Shown one piece after another: positions 52,701-64,000 of a DNA stretch of 64,000 bases. Positions within the stretch are counted from its first letter, which is position 1. Each line of letters starts with the position of its first letter. Below the pieces are notes generated by a model. The model was not told the origin of the DNA and did no database searches. It was given only the letters and a program-made list of their open reading frames with translations. The DNA lies in the NCBI RefSeq assembly GCF_910591885.1, contig NC_063279.1:1178001-1242000 (forward strand), read 5' to 3'. This DNA is from Bombus terrestris (Eukaryota; Arthropoda; Insecta; Hymenoptera; Apidae). The position numbers were made by a program, and so were the translations under genes.

Positions 52701-54093
52701 TCGTCTTCTTCATAATTTCGAATTATTTTCCTTAAATTGAAAAATGTCTATACCTGCACAACATATAGTGCAACAGCCATCGTGCCCTGAGTATAAAGGC
52801 AAATCGCTTGAACCGGAAGTCTTCCTATTCGATCTGCTAAAAGTCCAGCGATACAAGCGCCCATTAAAACCCCGATGTAATAAACTGTCGGTCCAAGAAA
52901 CGTCAAATACCGTTTCTCACAAACTAAACTCCATTCTGTTACTACGCTATTTTCTCCGAATTCAGTTGCAAATTGATAGTTGCTGAAGCACAAGTCTGTG
53001 CTCGAAGATTCTTTAAGACCGGAAGTCTCGTTAACTGCAACGGTCACGTTGCCAAGCTCTTGGCAACCATATATTCGTTTCGTTCCATTCTTTGGCTGTA
53101 ATATGCAAATGAATCATTTTGTAAAATTTTAACTAAGTAGCTCATGCTAACTAAATAATTCAATATCTGTTCGACACTGTGTTGGACATTAAAACATTGA
53201 GAAATAAAAATTAGAGGAACTTCTGTTTAATAATTTCTTTTACATAACAGTGCAAAAAATAATGATTAATTACATAAATACGTATAATTTCATACGCAGA
53301 ACAGTAAAAAATAGCCAAATTTCTATTTACATAAATTAGTTTCTTACATAAACAACAATAACAAAACTAATAGTAAGAGTAATTAATGATTCACATGTAA
53401 TTCTATATCACTCTTTATTAATAATATGAAATTTATGTAAATTTATGAACTAATTTTGCATTTTTGAGTAAGTTAATGAATAATTTGAAATTCAAAAGGT
53501 GTGTCAAACTTTGCAAAAGACAAAAGTTAGCGAATTATTCGAATTAATAATTCATGACATTTCTCAAGATGCATGTACCTCATTCACGAGTTGAACACTT
53601 AATATCTTACTGTTTTATTTCAAATAATTTATATACGTGAGAGAATGATAGAGAGTAGTTATACAGAAAAATTATTCAAAACTTCGTAAGCTAAAGCAAA
53701 ACACATACGTAAATAACAATAAATATCAAATATTTCTGTGATTGTAAATAAATGAATCACTTCAGATGGATTTAGGTCAAAAGAGTGTTAGAAAGAATGA
53801 ATTATAACAAAATTTGTAAATAAGAATTCGTTGCACACGCTATTTTAATACATATGTACTTGCCACATAATTAATCAAATTAATAAGCTATGAAACGTAT
53901 ATAAGATATAATTAGTGAAAAGAGAAATACCTAGATAACTGAGACAAAAGAAACTTACCTGACAATAAAATTTAGGCGTATAATTGTGAAACACCGGGAG
54001 CGCGTGGCTCATTGCAACGATGACATAATTGATGCCAAGTAACAGCACGATGACTACTTGAAAGCATCCAACCTTTACTTCCTCCGCATTCAT
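49790..54093 (-). CDS. SLC22-family organic cation/carnitine-type transporter (MFS)
   Basis: Eight exons: 54093-53959, 53095-52754, 52336-52089, 51998-51712, 51391-51025, 50883-50642, 50509-50337, 50098-49790. They give 700 aa and every phase fits. Family signatures in order: helix 1 followed by PKFYC; a large glycosylatable extracellular loop with three N-X-S/T sites; VVTEWSLVCEKRY; GLLADRIGRLP (MFS motif A); ELFPVKAR; PESPRWL near 245; GGALEIASYVFLYF and SRYGRRLP; IEIFPTVVRGTCLG; and LPETLSQVLPDAIEDSE before a polar tail. This is a 12-helix plasma-membrane carrier of organic ions. The cytoplasmic loop between PESPRWL and helix 7 is about 200 residues, far longer than usual, and rich in Lys, Ser and Glu. 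Drosophila CarT is also a long SLC22 member, but orthology is not shown here. The start is the first ATG in the exon; an upstream exon could extend the N-terminus. Confidence 0.9.
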
Positions 54094-57000
54094 TTCTTCA
54101 AACAATCCTGTACCAATTCTGTCTTTCACAGAATATAAATCACGGGAGACGATAATCACAGAACAAAAATTAATAATAATAGCGTATTAATAAATTCACA
54201 ATTTATCATACAATTCACAAATGAACAATGATAGTCCAACCAAGTGAAGAAATCAATACTGAAATTCCTATTACACGAAGAACGATCCACTTCTCCATTT
54301 GTAACGGGAAAATACAAAATGAAAAAGAGAGTAAAAAGGAGGAAGATATGTGCAAAAATGAGATTTTACAAAGTTAAAAGAAGTTTGATAAACGCATGTC
54401 ACTGTGCGGAGTGACAAAATGGAAATTCGTGGCAACAAGTGAAACTTGTCGCGGAGTCCGAACAAAGTGTCATCGGTGAGGGTAAAGCACGCACTAACAG
54501 AGACGGGGTCCTCTCTCTCGAAGGATGGCGAGGAACCGATTCCTAGCGTTGAATCAGAGAAGGACAGAAACCCGTGCTATTGTTTTACGCTTGGCGACAC
54601 GTATCCCATTAACGCACGCACGTCACGGGAAAACGATCTTCTGTCAATAATAATCGATTTTTAAATTGACGTAATATGAATTTTGTATTTCTGGGAAACA
54701 CGGTGACGTGGCCGCTACTTCCGGAGTCTGAATGGGATGCAAGAAGAATCATAAGAGTCTGTGAAGATAAGGAAATATATTTCTTTTCGTTTCTTTCCAT
54801 ACGTACATATGATTGGTTGAAAATCAGAATGGTGTAAGTTAAGACATTGATTTTTTATGTAAAATAGTTTTCTGCGTTTATTAGCATAAGAAATTCATTA
54901 TGTTCGTATAAAACATAATGCCTAAATATGCGGATGTACATTCGTAACTTGCGTGAATTATCTTAATTCTACATAAATATCCGTTTACTATAATAATCGT
55001 ATTACTCGATTAAATATCATTCATATAACTTGTACTGTAATCTTCTATCATTTAATTCATATAATCATTCACAATCTTTACTTTATAATGAAGATCGTAT
55101 TATTCGATTAAAAGTCGATTAAAACTGCAGTGTTCGTAAAAAAAGAATCGTATTATTCATACAAAAGAGATACAAAATTTTGAAGAGAATGTGTAAAACA
55201 GCATCAAGAAATGTAAAACACATAGTATTTACATGTCGTCCAATTGACACGCGCAAATTCAAATGCATAAACTGAAATAATAGGCTGACTGGGTCTATGA
55301 ACTCTTAACGCGCGTTTACTTCATTCTATGTTCACCTGTATAGGTTGCAACAGAAAGTCTCATTGATAGGTATTGATCGTTTCATTTTATTCAATCGCTT
55401 TTCCCAGCAAAAATCTTCCTTACGGTTGAATACACGCAGCATTTCAATCACCGATTTACTATTTGCTTTTCTTACATAATTTATTATCCACTTTGTAGTC
55501 CCTGCCCTGATTAATTATATCTTAATTTACTATTAATAAGATTTAAAACATTAACATTATTAAGATTTAGAACAAAATTAACAAGTTGGAAGCAATAAGT
55601 TCTAAACTTCCTCCTTATGATTTTATAATTTTTCACTAAATAGGATAATCAGATGACTTGTAATTTGTAATACTTGTAAAGCTACTAATATCAGTTTGAT
55701 CGTGCAAGAAGATCTTGATCATTTAAATTCAAAATTTAAATTATTTAAATTCAAAATTAAACGAAACGTCAAAAAATTCGATTTCAGAAAGTTCCAAATA
55801 AAAGAAACTTAAAATTCCAAACAGAAAGATACGTCCTTACGTTATGTTTCCATGCAAATACATTTAACAACGTGCCCTGACGATAAAACATAAAACCCTA
55901 GCAAGATCTTAAAAGACCCAGCAATCTTCGGCTTGATCAGAACGAAATTAGTATCGCGTCATAAATAAATGTACAAACAGTTGAGAAGACATAAAAACCT
56001 ATCCGGTGTCGTCTTCTTACCATGCCATACTTAGGACACGGTTATCTTGATGGAGGGGTACCAATCATCATAGTCCATGCGACGGTGTTTCCTTCGTTTC
56101 TGGAACTGTTTCTGTATGCGAAGAACATCACGTCCGGTCCCGAGCGCATCCTGCCTTTCATTACAAGCTCCCCGTGTTCGCCCAATCGCCGATTCCAAAG
56201 GAAACCCCAGCTGAATCCTCCTGCTGGCTGTCCTTCGTCTTTCACCGCAAATCGAACCTTGTCATTAGCATCGTCGTCGAGGTGATCGTACCTCGGCCAT
56301 TGTCACAGCCGCTACTTCTGAACGACTTTCATTTCCATTCAATCGTTTCGAACCAATCGATTCTCCACTATGTTGGTGATCATCTATTTCTGTCTTATAA
56401 TACATGCTTGATGATTCCAGAGGATGCATTAACTTGAGATGGAAGAAGTACTGGATAGATAAAAGTGAAAGTAGGAAAGTTTTATATTTTTTATATTCAC
56501 GCTGTTGGTTCATCTTTCACCATTGAATTATTATTATTGTATTGAGATATTTTATAAGTCACAAGTTACAAGTTACTAGTGCTAATAAACTCTCTTATAT
56601 AACGTATACACATGCAGTATATCTAAATGTCCATTATTTTACAAATTTTAAAATGATGAACATTTGGACGATAAATTTATCGATATTTGATGTATAAACC
56701 CGTAGTAAACATTTTCAAAAAATAATCTGTTAACATTCATTAACTCCATTCTTTGTCCGACAAACCTACATGGTAGACAGGTAAGACTCATTATGACGAC
56801 AAATGATTGAAGAACAATTTAACGATCGCAAACGATTGAATGGTAATGAAACCACCATTCTAAGCACAATCAATAATGGTATAGTGACGACAGTGAACCA
56901 TAAAATTGATCACGCTTACAGATATCGATCGAATGAAAATAAAAAGTTATAAATAATTTTATGGTCTGTCACGTATATTTACATTTTAGTTCATACATCA

Positions 57001-58685
57001 TTTTTTCATACATAATTTTTTATGATATATTATAAATCTATACTGATCATATGAAAATTACAAGAAAAAGCATAATAAATCATCTCTTATCTCTTTTTTA
57101 CAGGGAAACAGTTTTACAACTCATTAAGTTATCGATTAATTCTATATTAACAAAATTGTCTTTATATTTGGTTTCAGAAGTAAGCATATATTTTTTCATC
57201 CTTTTCAAAATTTTCAAGATATTGCTCATCATAATGTTACAATATCGAAGATTATAAAATATTGCTTTCTTAGTAATATCTTTATATCTTTGATTTCCGT
57301 AAAATTTCACCAATTTATCAATTTATTTCGTTAAGATCTAGATATCTCCTGTTTAATCATAAACATGTACTTATCATGCTTTCCTCTTGTGATTTCTATA
57401 CATAAATATATATTAATATGTATATATATGTATGTACATAAATACTTACTTACATAAATATGTATGGAATATTTAATAGTTCATTATTAAAAATTAAAAC
57501 GCTTTTTACGTTAGATAACAGTAATAGAAAAGCAACAATTTGTGTCAGCAATAGTACCCATACTTCAGGTCAAATTCTTGAATCGTTTTTAATATGTAAT
57601 ATCCTCACGTTCAGTTCAATTCTTGGCATCAGACGAGGCATTAAATACATAATTTAGATTATAAGTCTTCCAATGTGTAAATGATGAGTCTGTGTTCATT
57701 TCAACCAAAAAACGTTTTTCATTAATATAACACGTTTTTGGTATTCTTTGTATCAATGTCCTTATTCTTATTAGTTATATTATATTCAATATAACAATTC
57801 GTTTTTTAGATAGTGATATAACAAGAGTTACTAAGAAAATTATTACAGATATTTTCTTCCCTATATTAATGTCAATTATCAATGAAATTTGAAATTTATA
57901 AAACGACTATCGTTTCCTAACAACTACATATATACCAACCTTTAGAACAATATGTAAAACGCATACTTTGACAGATTAAGAGAATGCTCATACAATAGCT
58001 CCAAAAAGTATTTGCACATCACTATATTTATTACAGTACTTACATTCTATTAATTAGACCGAAATATATTAAATGTCGTATCATGTACTTTAGAACCTGA
58101 TAAAAAGATCATTCACGCACCTTGCTGCCTGCCATTTAGTGACTTCACTATCCTAGTTATTAGTTTCTATGAAAGTGCAAATACTTTTTGTTCCTACTGT
58201 ACATATTCATAAATACTTACATATGTATATCTTTTCTTTCACGCGCTCAATTCGAATAGATCCTCTAACAGCCGTAGCCGTGACTATACACACAGTGGGC
58301 CAGTGGCCGAGCACGTATCACGTAACCTGAAGAGATGGCCTGGATGCCTTTTTTCGTCGTGTACCGTTACCGTAGAATAACTTCTGCGATCATGCCACTT
58401 ATTTTACTTTGTCCCCATCGTTCACCTGTTCGATTGTATGTTACGACCTGTGCTCTATTAGCATCAAGGTTTAACGAGAATAGGAACCGAACGAGTTTCT
58501 CCCGCGGAAACGTTGTTCAGTCCAGTTCTCGTTGCTCACTCTGCGTGGTCAGTTGAAACGATCCCATCGATACTTACAAACGAATCGGCGGGAAACGAAA
58601 CATAAAATACAAAGAAAACACATCAACGATCGTTAAGGCATTCACTGATATTCGCAGGAAGTGATTAACACATCGGAAGTGCAAG
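54094..58685. other. Divergent intergenic region between the SLC22 gene and the small secreted-protein gene
   Basis: It holds the promoters of two genes that point away from each other. GC-richer blocks lie at 54.44-54.65 kb (likely 5' region of SLC22) and at 58.26-58.56 kb (likely promoter of the secreted-protein gene, with TCAGT initiator-like motifs at 58517-58521 and 58549-58553). A third GC-richer island at 56.02-56.45 kb has open frames on both strands. The rest is AT-rich. ATTTAAATTCAAAATT occurs twice (55721-55736 and 55743-55758). Confidence 0.4.
56042..56513 (-). other. Unassigned coding-like island with two overlapping minus-strand frames
   Basis: One minus frame (56513 to 56265) has a polar, protein-like end that includes ESIGSKRLNGNESRSEVAAV. 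A second frame (about 56305 to 56042) continues with DDDANDKVRFAVKDEGQ, WGFLWNRRLGEHGELVMKG and MRSGPDVMFFAYRNSS before a TAA. The two overlap near 56290 in different frames, as would happen with a frameshifted pseudogene, an unseen short intron or an assembly indel. Plus-strand frames are also open here, so composition alone may explain part of it. I recognise no family. Confidence 0.25.
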
Positions 58686-59383
58686 ATGAGAGTTACGCTC
58701 GCCTTAGCTGTAATCCTCCTTGTTTGTATCAGCGTAAGTAATGCGTGAATATACTTAATCTTCATACTCGATAAATTAATTGTGACATCAGAATGTACGT
58801 TCCCGCTATTTGTTAGTCACCGATCATGGGAAAACGTGATCGGACATTTTTATTTGGTTAAAGATTTATTTAATCGCTTGAAAATTATTAAATATGTAAA
58901 CAAAAAATATAAATCCCAGAAGTAATCAAAATTATAATTTTGTATAATCATAAGAATTTATTTCTTGTTCTATGCATTTGTAACTCCAATTAAATGTTTA
59001 TTAGTAACATCTAATAAAAATTCAGATATCTTACATTAATGTACAACTTTACATAAAAAGTATAGATATTTTTTCAAGAAATTATAATTTAATATAATGA
59101 TTCTTTCCTTTATGAGTTCGTAATAATTTATCTCTGTAATGCTCGACAGATTCAATGCGTTGAGAGCAAAGTAAAGAAGACAACACAGTTGTCTCTACAA
59201 AGCAAAGAAACGAACGTAGTGAACTTCATGAGATTACTCGTGATGAGACTTGTGTTTGGAGTTGCATCGGCGATGGGTCTCGGTGAAAATTTGTCCGGTG
59301 TGCTCGGAGGGATTTTCGTACCTCCTGGAGCAGATGATTACAGTGACTATGCCGATGATGATTTCATATCAGATTTGTTTTAA
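58686..59383 (+). CDS. Small secreted protein of unknown family (93 aa)
   Basis: Two exons: 58686-58733 and 59150-59383 (stop TAA), a GT-AG intron in phase 0, 93 aa. Residues 1-19 are a textbook signal peptide: MR, then an Ala/Leu/Val/Ile core ending near CISIQC. The mature part has a short basic stretch (KVKK), then an amphipathic segment (NFMRLLVMRLVFGVASAMG), a Gly-rich hydrophobic run (ENLSGVLGGIFVPPG) and a very acidic tail with Asp-flanked tyrosines (DDYSDYADDDF). The tyrosines could be sulphated, which is an inference. There are no cysteines after the signal region, and no dibasic sites that would release a classical neuropeptide. The signal peptide alone on the first exon is common for secreted insect peptides. 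I do not recognise the family, so the function is unknown. An AATAAA lies about 300 bases downstream. Confidence 0.82.
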
Positions 59384-59680
59384 TAATAGTGCACGTTAAG
59401 GAGCAATTCGAACATACAATTGCGAACATCGATCGATTCGAATTATGATTTTGCATTTGATTCTGTTTCGTCCTAAAATTGATGCACAAAGTCTCAACCA
59501 AAGTGTATGTATATACTTGCGTTTTTATACCGTTATTCGTCATATTTTCCGTATAGAACACTCGAAATGTGCAATAACCGAAGATGCATCATCATTAGCA
59601 GTCTCTACTCTCACCTTCTGTTTTATTATTGGTAATGAAAATATTTCTGATTCGAACAACTTAATATTTTTATGTGCAGA

Positions 59681-59686
59681 AATAAA
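59681..59686 (+). terminator. Candidate polyadenylation signal of the small secreted-protein gene
   Basis: AATAAA within AT-rich DNA, 298 bases after the stop codon at 59383; the first AATAAA on the + strand after the gene. Confidence 0.5.
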
Positions 59687-60691
59687 GATATATTATTTTA
59701 TTCTTATCTTCAAATTATTACACTTGACTATCTTTAGAAAATTTAGTTAATGTGAATTAGGAATTTTGGTTAATTTATTCTAAATTTAAAATTAATTCAA
59801 CATTTTTCTTAATATTTTTACTAACCGAATCTATGACTAAATCTATTGTATCACACTTCTTATGACAAACAGTAATTATTTTATTATTATTTGTAAATAA
59901 TATTATATTATTTATATTTATTATTTATTTATCAACATAATTATGAAAAAATAAAACCTTCTTGCGTCAAAAGGCGTCTTATATTAAATATGTAATTTAA
60001 ACTGCTCTTTGTACATATTAAGGTTTTAGTAAAAAGACAAATCGCTACTTTTATTTGTTTTCTAATATTACAAAATTATGTACCTAATAATTGTTTAATT
60101 TAAAAATAATGTGAAAATTATGTTCTTAAATAATTATGTAGATAAACATTTGCTTCTTGTAAGACTTAAAAACAAAATAGATTATCAAAAACAAAATAAA
60201 TATATACATTTTATAAATTATTTATTTATTGAAAGGTATAATCATTTTATTACCTTAAATATATGTACATATATTTTTGTACTAAAGTATTTTTCGTAAT
60301 ATAAGTTTATACATAAGTTGGCAAAATAATTACATATATGTATCATAATAATTTTGAAATTTTTATTCATAATAAATCACCATATAATATTCAATAAATA
60401 TATATATGTATATGCATATACATTCTATCAAAATTGATACAAATGACAATATTCGCCATTACAATGTTGTCCTTATATACATTACAGTTAATATAAAGAA
60501 TAGAAATTTATATGTATATAACGTAAAAATATGTTGTTTTTTCGATGTATAAATTATAGATGAATCGTATAATGTATTGTTTAATATAACATAGATAATA
60601 AAAGTGTATGAAGTATATTAGCATTTTAAAGATTTGTGAAAAATAAAATAACCTAAAATTCTGATTTAATATCTTGTTCGATGTATTTAAA
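59687..60691. other. Very AT-rich spacer before the SMYD4-like gene
   Basis: About 1 kb of extremely AT-rich DNA without a credible ORF. Both small ORFs here are Ile/Tyr/Phe/Asn-rich frames expected from base composition. It contains the promoter of the SMYD4-like gene, with no recognisable TATA box that stands out from the background. Confidence 0.45.
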
Positions 60692-63600
60692 ATGGAATGG
60701 CACAAAGTATTAGAAATTCTTATACATCAATTAAAACCTGTTTTAAAGAAAAAAGTAAAACGTGAAGATGAACTTATGTCAATTTTATGGAATGATCAAA
60801 ATATGAAGTAAGTAACAAAATTTATCATAAAGAATAATTAATATTTTTTGTAAATCTATATTACTTGTTATTATTTTTTATTTATTATTATTGTTTAATT
60901 TATATTATTACATTTTACTATCTAAAATTTTATTTTATTTGATGTTTAGGGAACTTGTATATTTATGGTTGGAAGATCACTATGACAAAAAAGAATGTAA
61001 ATCTGTTTCCAAAGCACAAATTTTCAAGAAAATGGGTAATAAAGAATTTCAGGAAAAAAACTATATTAAAAGCATAGAATTATACACAAAATGTGCATTG
61101 TATGCTCCTGTAAATAGTTGTGAATTGGCAGTTGCAATCGCGAATAGATCTGCATCGTTATTTTATTTAAATAGATATCATGTGAGTAAAAAATAAATAA
61201 TACTTTAAAAATATATACCAATATATAATATATTTTAATATTATGTTATAATTTTGTTTTTATGTGCATTTTATACATGGTTAATACAATGTGATGATAA
61301 GAAGGATTGCATAAAAGATATTGAACTAGCAACTAAGTTAAATTATCCTAAACAGTTGCAGTATAAATTGTATTTACGCACAGCACAGTGTTATTTGAAA
61401 TTAGGCAAACAGCAATTAGCTAAAGAAACACTTTCTAAGATACAGACAATGATTCATGATTCTGATTATATTGCACCTTCTATGAAAGGTAAATAGTAAG
61501 TGACTATGATTACAAATTTATAATAATTTCTTTATAATCAAATATTTTATTAACTTCTAGATAGTATTGAAAAAAAGATAAATAATATAACAGTTGCTGA
61601 GTCATTTCAACAAAATATTGCACAAAATTCTGTACAAGATACTGATGATTTGTTAAAATTAAAATCCCACATTATGTTTGAAGAAAATACTAATTTCCCT
61701 AATGCATCTGTAGCTATAGATAGAATATACAGCCAGGAATTAGGAAGACACGTAATAGCAAATAAATCTATTAAAAAAGGTGATATTCTTTTTCTGGAAA
61801 AACCTGTAAGTTTTGTGTTACTAAGTCATGACACATATAATCTTTGTCCACATTGTAATTGCTCAAACACAGACATTCCTGTTCCGTAAGTAGTATGTTC
61901 ACTTTGATATTAAATATTTTTTCCACAGTACAAAAGATTTATGGCATTATATTAATTCAGGTGTACAACATGTTTAAATACCTTTTATTGCAATGAATAC
62001 TGTTTAAATAAAGCATGGTCTTTGTATCATTGCTGGGAATGTCCAGGAAATCAAATGGAACTTTGGAAAGAAATTGGAATAGGGCATTTAGCCTTAAAAG
62101 TTTTATTAACCTGTTCAACTATGACAGATGAAACCAAATTTAATGAAATACAAAATTTAGTTACTAATTTCGATAAATTATCTATGGGTGACTTAACAGT
62201 ATATGGAATTGTATGTATATTTCAAGACTAAAAATATGTTAAAGAAACAAAAAGTTTTGTGTAATTATCTAACCATAACTTCTACAGACAGCTGTTATGC
62301 TCACCATATATTTATTGAAGTATACGAACTTTTTTCAATCAAGTAATCTTGAAGACTATTTAAATAAAAAATTCCCGAATAATTCATTGAACACTTCATT
62401 TAATATTTTAACAACCAATAACAAGCAACTTTATGTAAGTTCTTTACTTTTACGATATATTCTTCAACTTATTGCTAATGGATATGCAATTACAAAATCA
62501 AATACACTATTAAGTAATGACTCTTCCATGAAACAACAAGATATTGTAGCTACAGGAATTTATCCTTCTGCAAGTATGATGAACCATTCGTGTGATCCCA
62601 ATATAATTAACATGTAATCCTGAAATTTATTTAATATATATATATATATGTATTTATATACTTCAATATCAAATACATTTGTCTTATTAAATTTTAGCTT
62701 TGTAGGTCAATACCTTATTGTCAGAGCTTCAAGAGACATTGATCAAAGTGAAGGAATTTTCAACTGCTATGGTACATTATTTAAGAATATATCTTGTTTT
62801 AATTGTGTAAGGAACTTACTAATGTGATAAAATTGTCATTAGGGCCACATTATAGACATATGACAACAGAAGATAGACAAAAGATTTTAAAAAGTCAATA
62901 CTGTTTTACTTGTAAGTGTAAAGCATGCACTCTACCAAAATTACAATATTTTATAGTGAGTACAAAAACTATTTTCGATTTTTGAATCCAGTTTTGTTAT
63001 AATGTATATACTGTGTCACATTATAATTGTATAATGGGATTATAATTACAGGAAAGATTTAATGCTGTGAAATGCCTGAAATGTAATGGTCCAGTATGTA
63101 ATATAAAAGATTCTATATATTGTTTGGATTGTGGTGACAAACCTCAAATTTATTCCCCAAATAAAATAATACAAGCTAAAGAAATTTTTGATGCAGCCCA
63201 AGTTTCTGTTGATTTAGGAGAAACGAAAGAAGCACTAAATAAAATTAAAAAATGTTTACATATTAGAAGAACAGTGTTATACAAATATAATGAAGATATT
63301 GGAAATACATTAATTCTTATGGGAGAAATATATACAACAATGGGTTTGTATGCTCAAGGATAATATAGTAGTACAATAATGATAAAATTAATTTTTAGGA
63401 CAATGGATAGATAGTATAACATGTATTGAAAACACACTTGCAACAGTGAGAGAAAAATTCGGATCCTCTAGTATAGAACTTCTTAACCAATTAAATGATC
63501 TTACAGATATATGTCTTATATACCTAGAAAAGAAAACAAATACTAATACAAACGCATATAAGTAAATATTTTTGCAGTTCTCTATAAATTATAAGTATTT

Positions 63601-63766
63601 CAAAGTTATAATATTTGTGGCCTTTTGTTACAGAAAGATACTAAAGAAAACTCAAAATTATTTAAATCAATTAGAAGAAATTACCAATTTTAATTACGGA
63701 TCGTGGAATAAAGTTTATGAAGACATAAAACAAAAGCAAAAGAAAATCGAGTATTATAATATGTAA
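60692..63766 (+). CDS. SMYD4: SET and MYND domain-containing protein 4-like (SMYD4)
   Basis: Eleven exons: 60692-60807, 60950-61181, 61305-61488 (start could be 61302), 61561-61885, 61961-62210, 62288-62613, 62698-62771, 62843-62955, 63052-63343, 63399-63561, 63634-63766 (stop TAA). They give about 735 aa with all phases agreeing. Order of domains: N-terminal TPR-type helices (KKMGNKEFQEKNYIKSIELY, residues about 60-175); the SET start with GRHVIANKSIKKGDILFLEKP; an inserted MYND zinc finger (CPHC, CTTC, YCNEYC, HCWEC, about 272-311); NHSCDPNI (about 468-475) and FNCYG (about 502), the SET cofactor and substrate core; the post-SET CFTCKCKAC; and a C-terminal helical repeat region. SMYD4 proteins are putative lysine methyltransferases, and fly and vertebrate members act in muscle and heart development. 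The catalytic motifs look intact. The gene is AT-rich with short introns. Confidence 0.93.
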
Positions 63767-63776
63767 AATTTAAATG

Positions 63777-63782
63777 AATAAA
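63777..63782 (+). terminator. SMYD4-like polyadenylation signal
   Basis: AATAAA 11 bases after the stop codon, overlapping a second AATAAG. If it is used, the 3' UTR is very short. The remaining 200 bases of the window are AT-rich and show nothing else. Confidence 0.5.
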
Positions 63783-64000
63783 TAAGCATATTTTATAAAA
63801 ATGTGTATATTTATTATTTCATTTATATACTTCCTTTTTTATGTATTTATTGTACATATTATATATGTATATATGGAGAGAAATTTATCTTATCCAAAAC
63901 AATGAATACATTCTAATAAAGCATTTCACGACGTGCGTAACGAGATAATTTATTATATATATTTACGAACATCAGTGACAAAAAGATATAAATAAAATGT

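Noticed and set aside
62635..62650. TA microsatellite inside the SMYD4-like gene (also at 29408-29421, with GA at 49127-49141)
   Set aside because: Short simple repeats in introns or spacers, ordinary for this composition.
1..64000. tRNA genes, rRNA, CRISPR arrays, bacterial operons or viral genes
   Set aside because: I found no B-box GGTTCGANTCC-type tRNA signature, no regularly spaced direct repeats with unique spacers, and no viral protein motifs. Introns and poly(A) signals show a eukaryotic genome.

Overview
The window looks like nuclear DNA from an insect, probably a hymenopteran (bee-like). It is AT-rich, has short GT-AG introns, short AATAAA-ended 3' flanks, and insect-type protein families. 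The taxon is an inference from composition and gene content. There are no bacterial, viral, CRISPR or tRNA signals. I rebuilt eight protein-coding genes exon by exon, using splice sites, codon phase and family alignment. LAYOUT: 1-5.3 kb holds no gene I can support. 5.4-39.7 kb carries three CRAL-TRIO lipid-transfer paralogues of the alpha-tocopherol-transfer-protein type. Gene A is on + (body 18.68-20.50 kb; a tiny first coding exon at 5421 joins it in frame across a 13.2-kb intron). Gene B is on - (28.04-21.74 kb, tail to tail with A). Gene C is on - (39.70-32.24 kb, in tandem with B). 44.3-45.8 kb is TMEM18 (+), 47.2-48.2 kb is Mediator subunit MED31 (+), 54.1-49.8 kb is an SLC22-type organic ion transporter (-), 58.7-59.4 kb is a two-exon small secreted protein of unknown family (+), and 60.7-63.8 kb is a SMYD4-like TPR/MYND/SET protein (+). 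HOW THE GENES RELATE: A, B and C form a local duplication cluster. They share the N-terminal helix bundle with FLRPCK, the DG-L strand motif, the N/K-QP-FNMV motif, a conserved K...R pair and a final short exon encoding a YGY-containing tail. They differ in intron content, and one intron of C uses a GC donor. The other genes are unrelated housekeeping or transport genes and nothing suggests a shared pathway. MOBILE AND REPEAT DNA: a 433-bp element with CAGTGGCTCG terminal inverted repeats and TA target duplication (Tc1/mariner-type MITE) lies just upstream of the main acceptor of gene A. A 156-bp direct duplication lies in intron 1 of gene B. ODDITIES: MED31 has an 81-bp intron that is open and in frame. 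The SLC22 protein has an unusually long, Ser/Lys-rich cytoplasmic loop. Several isolated GC-richer islands with protein-like ORFs (3.6, 8.2-8.5 and 56.0-56.5 kb) are unassigned.
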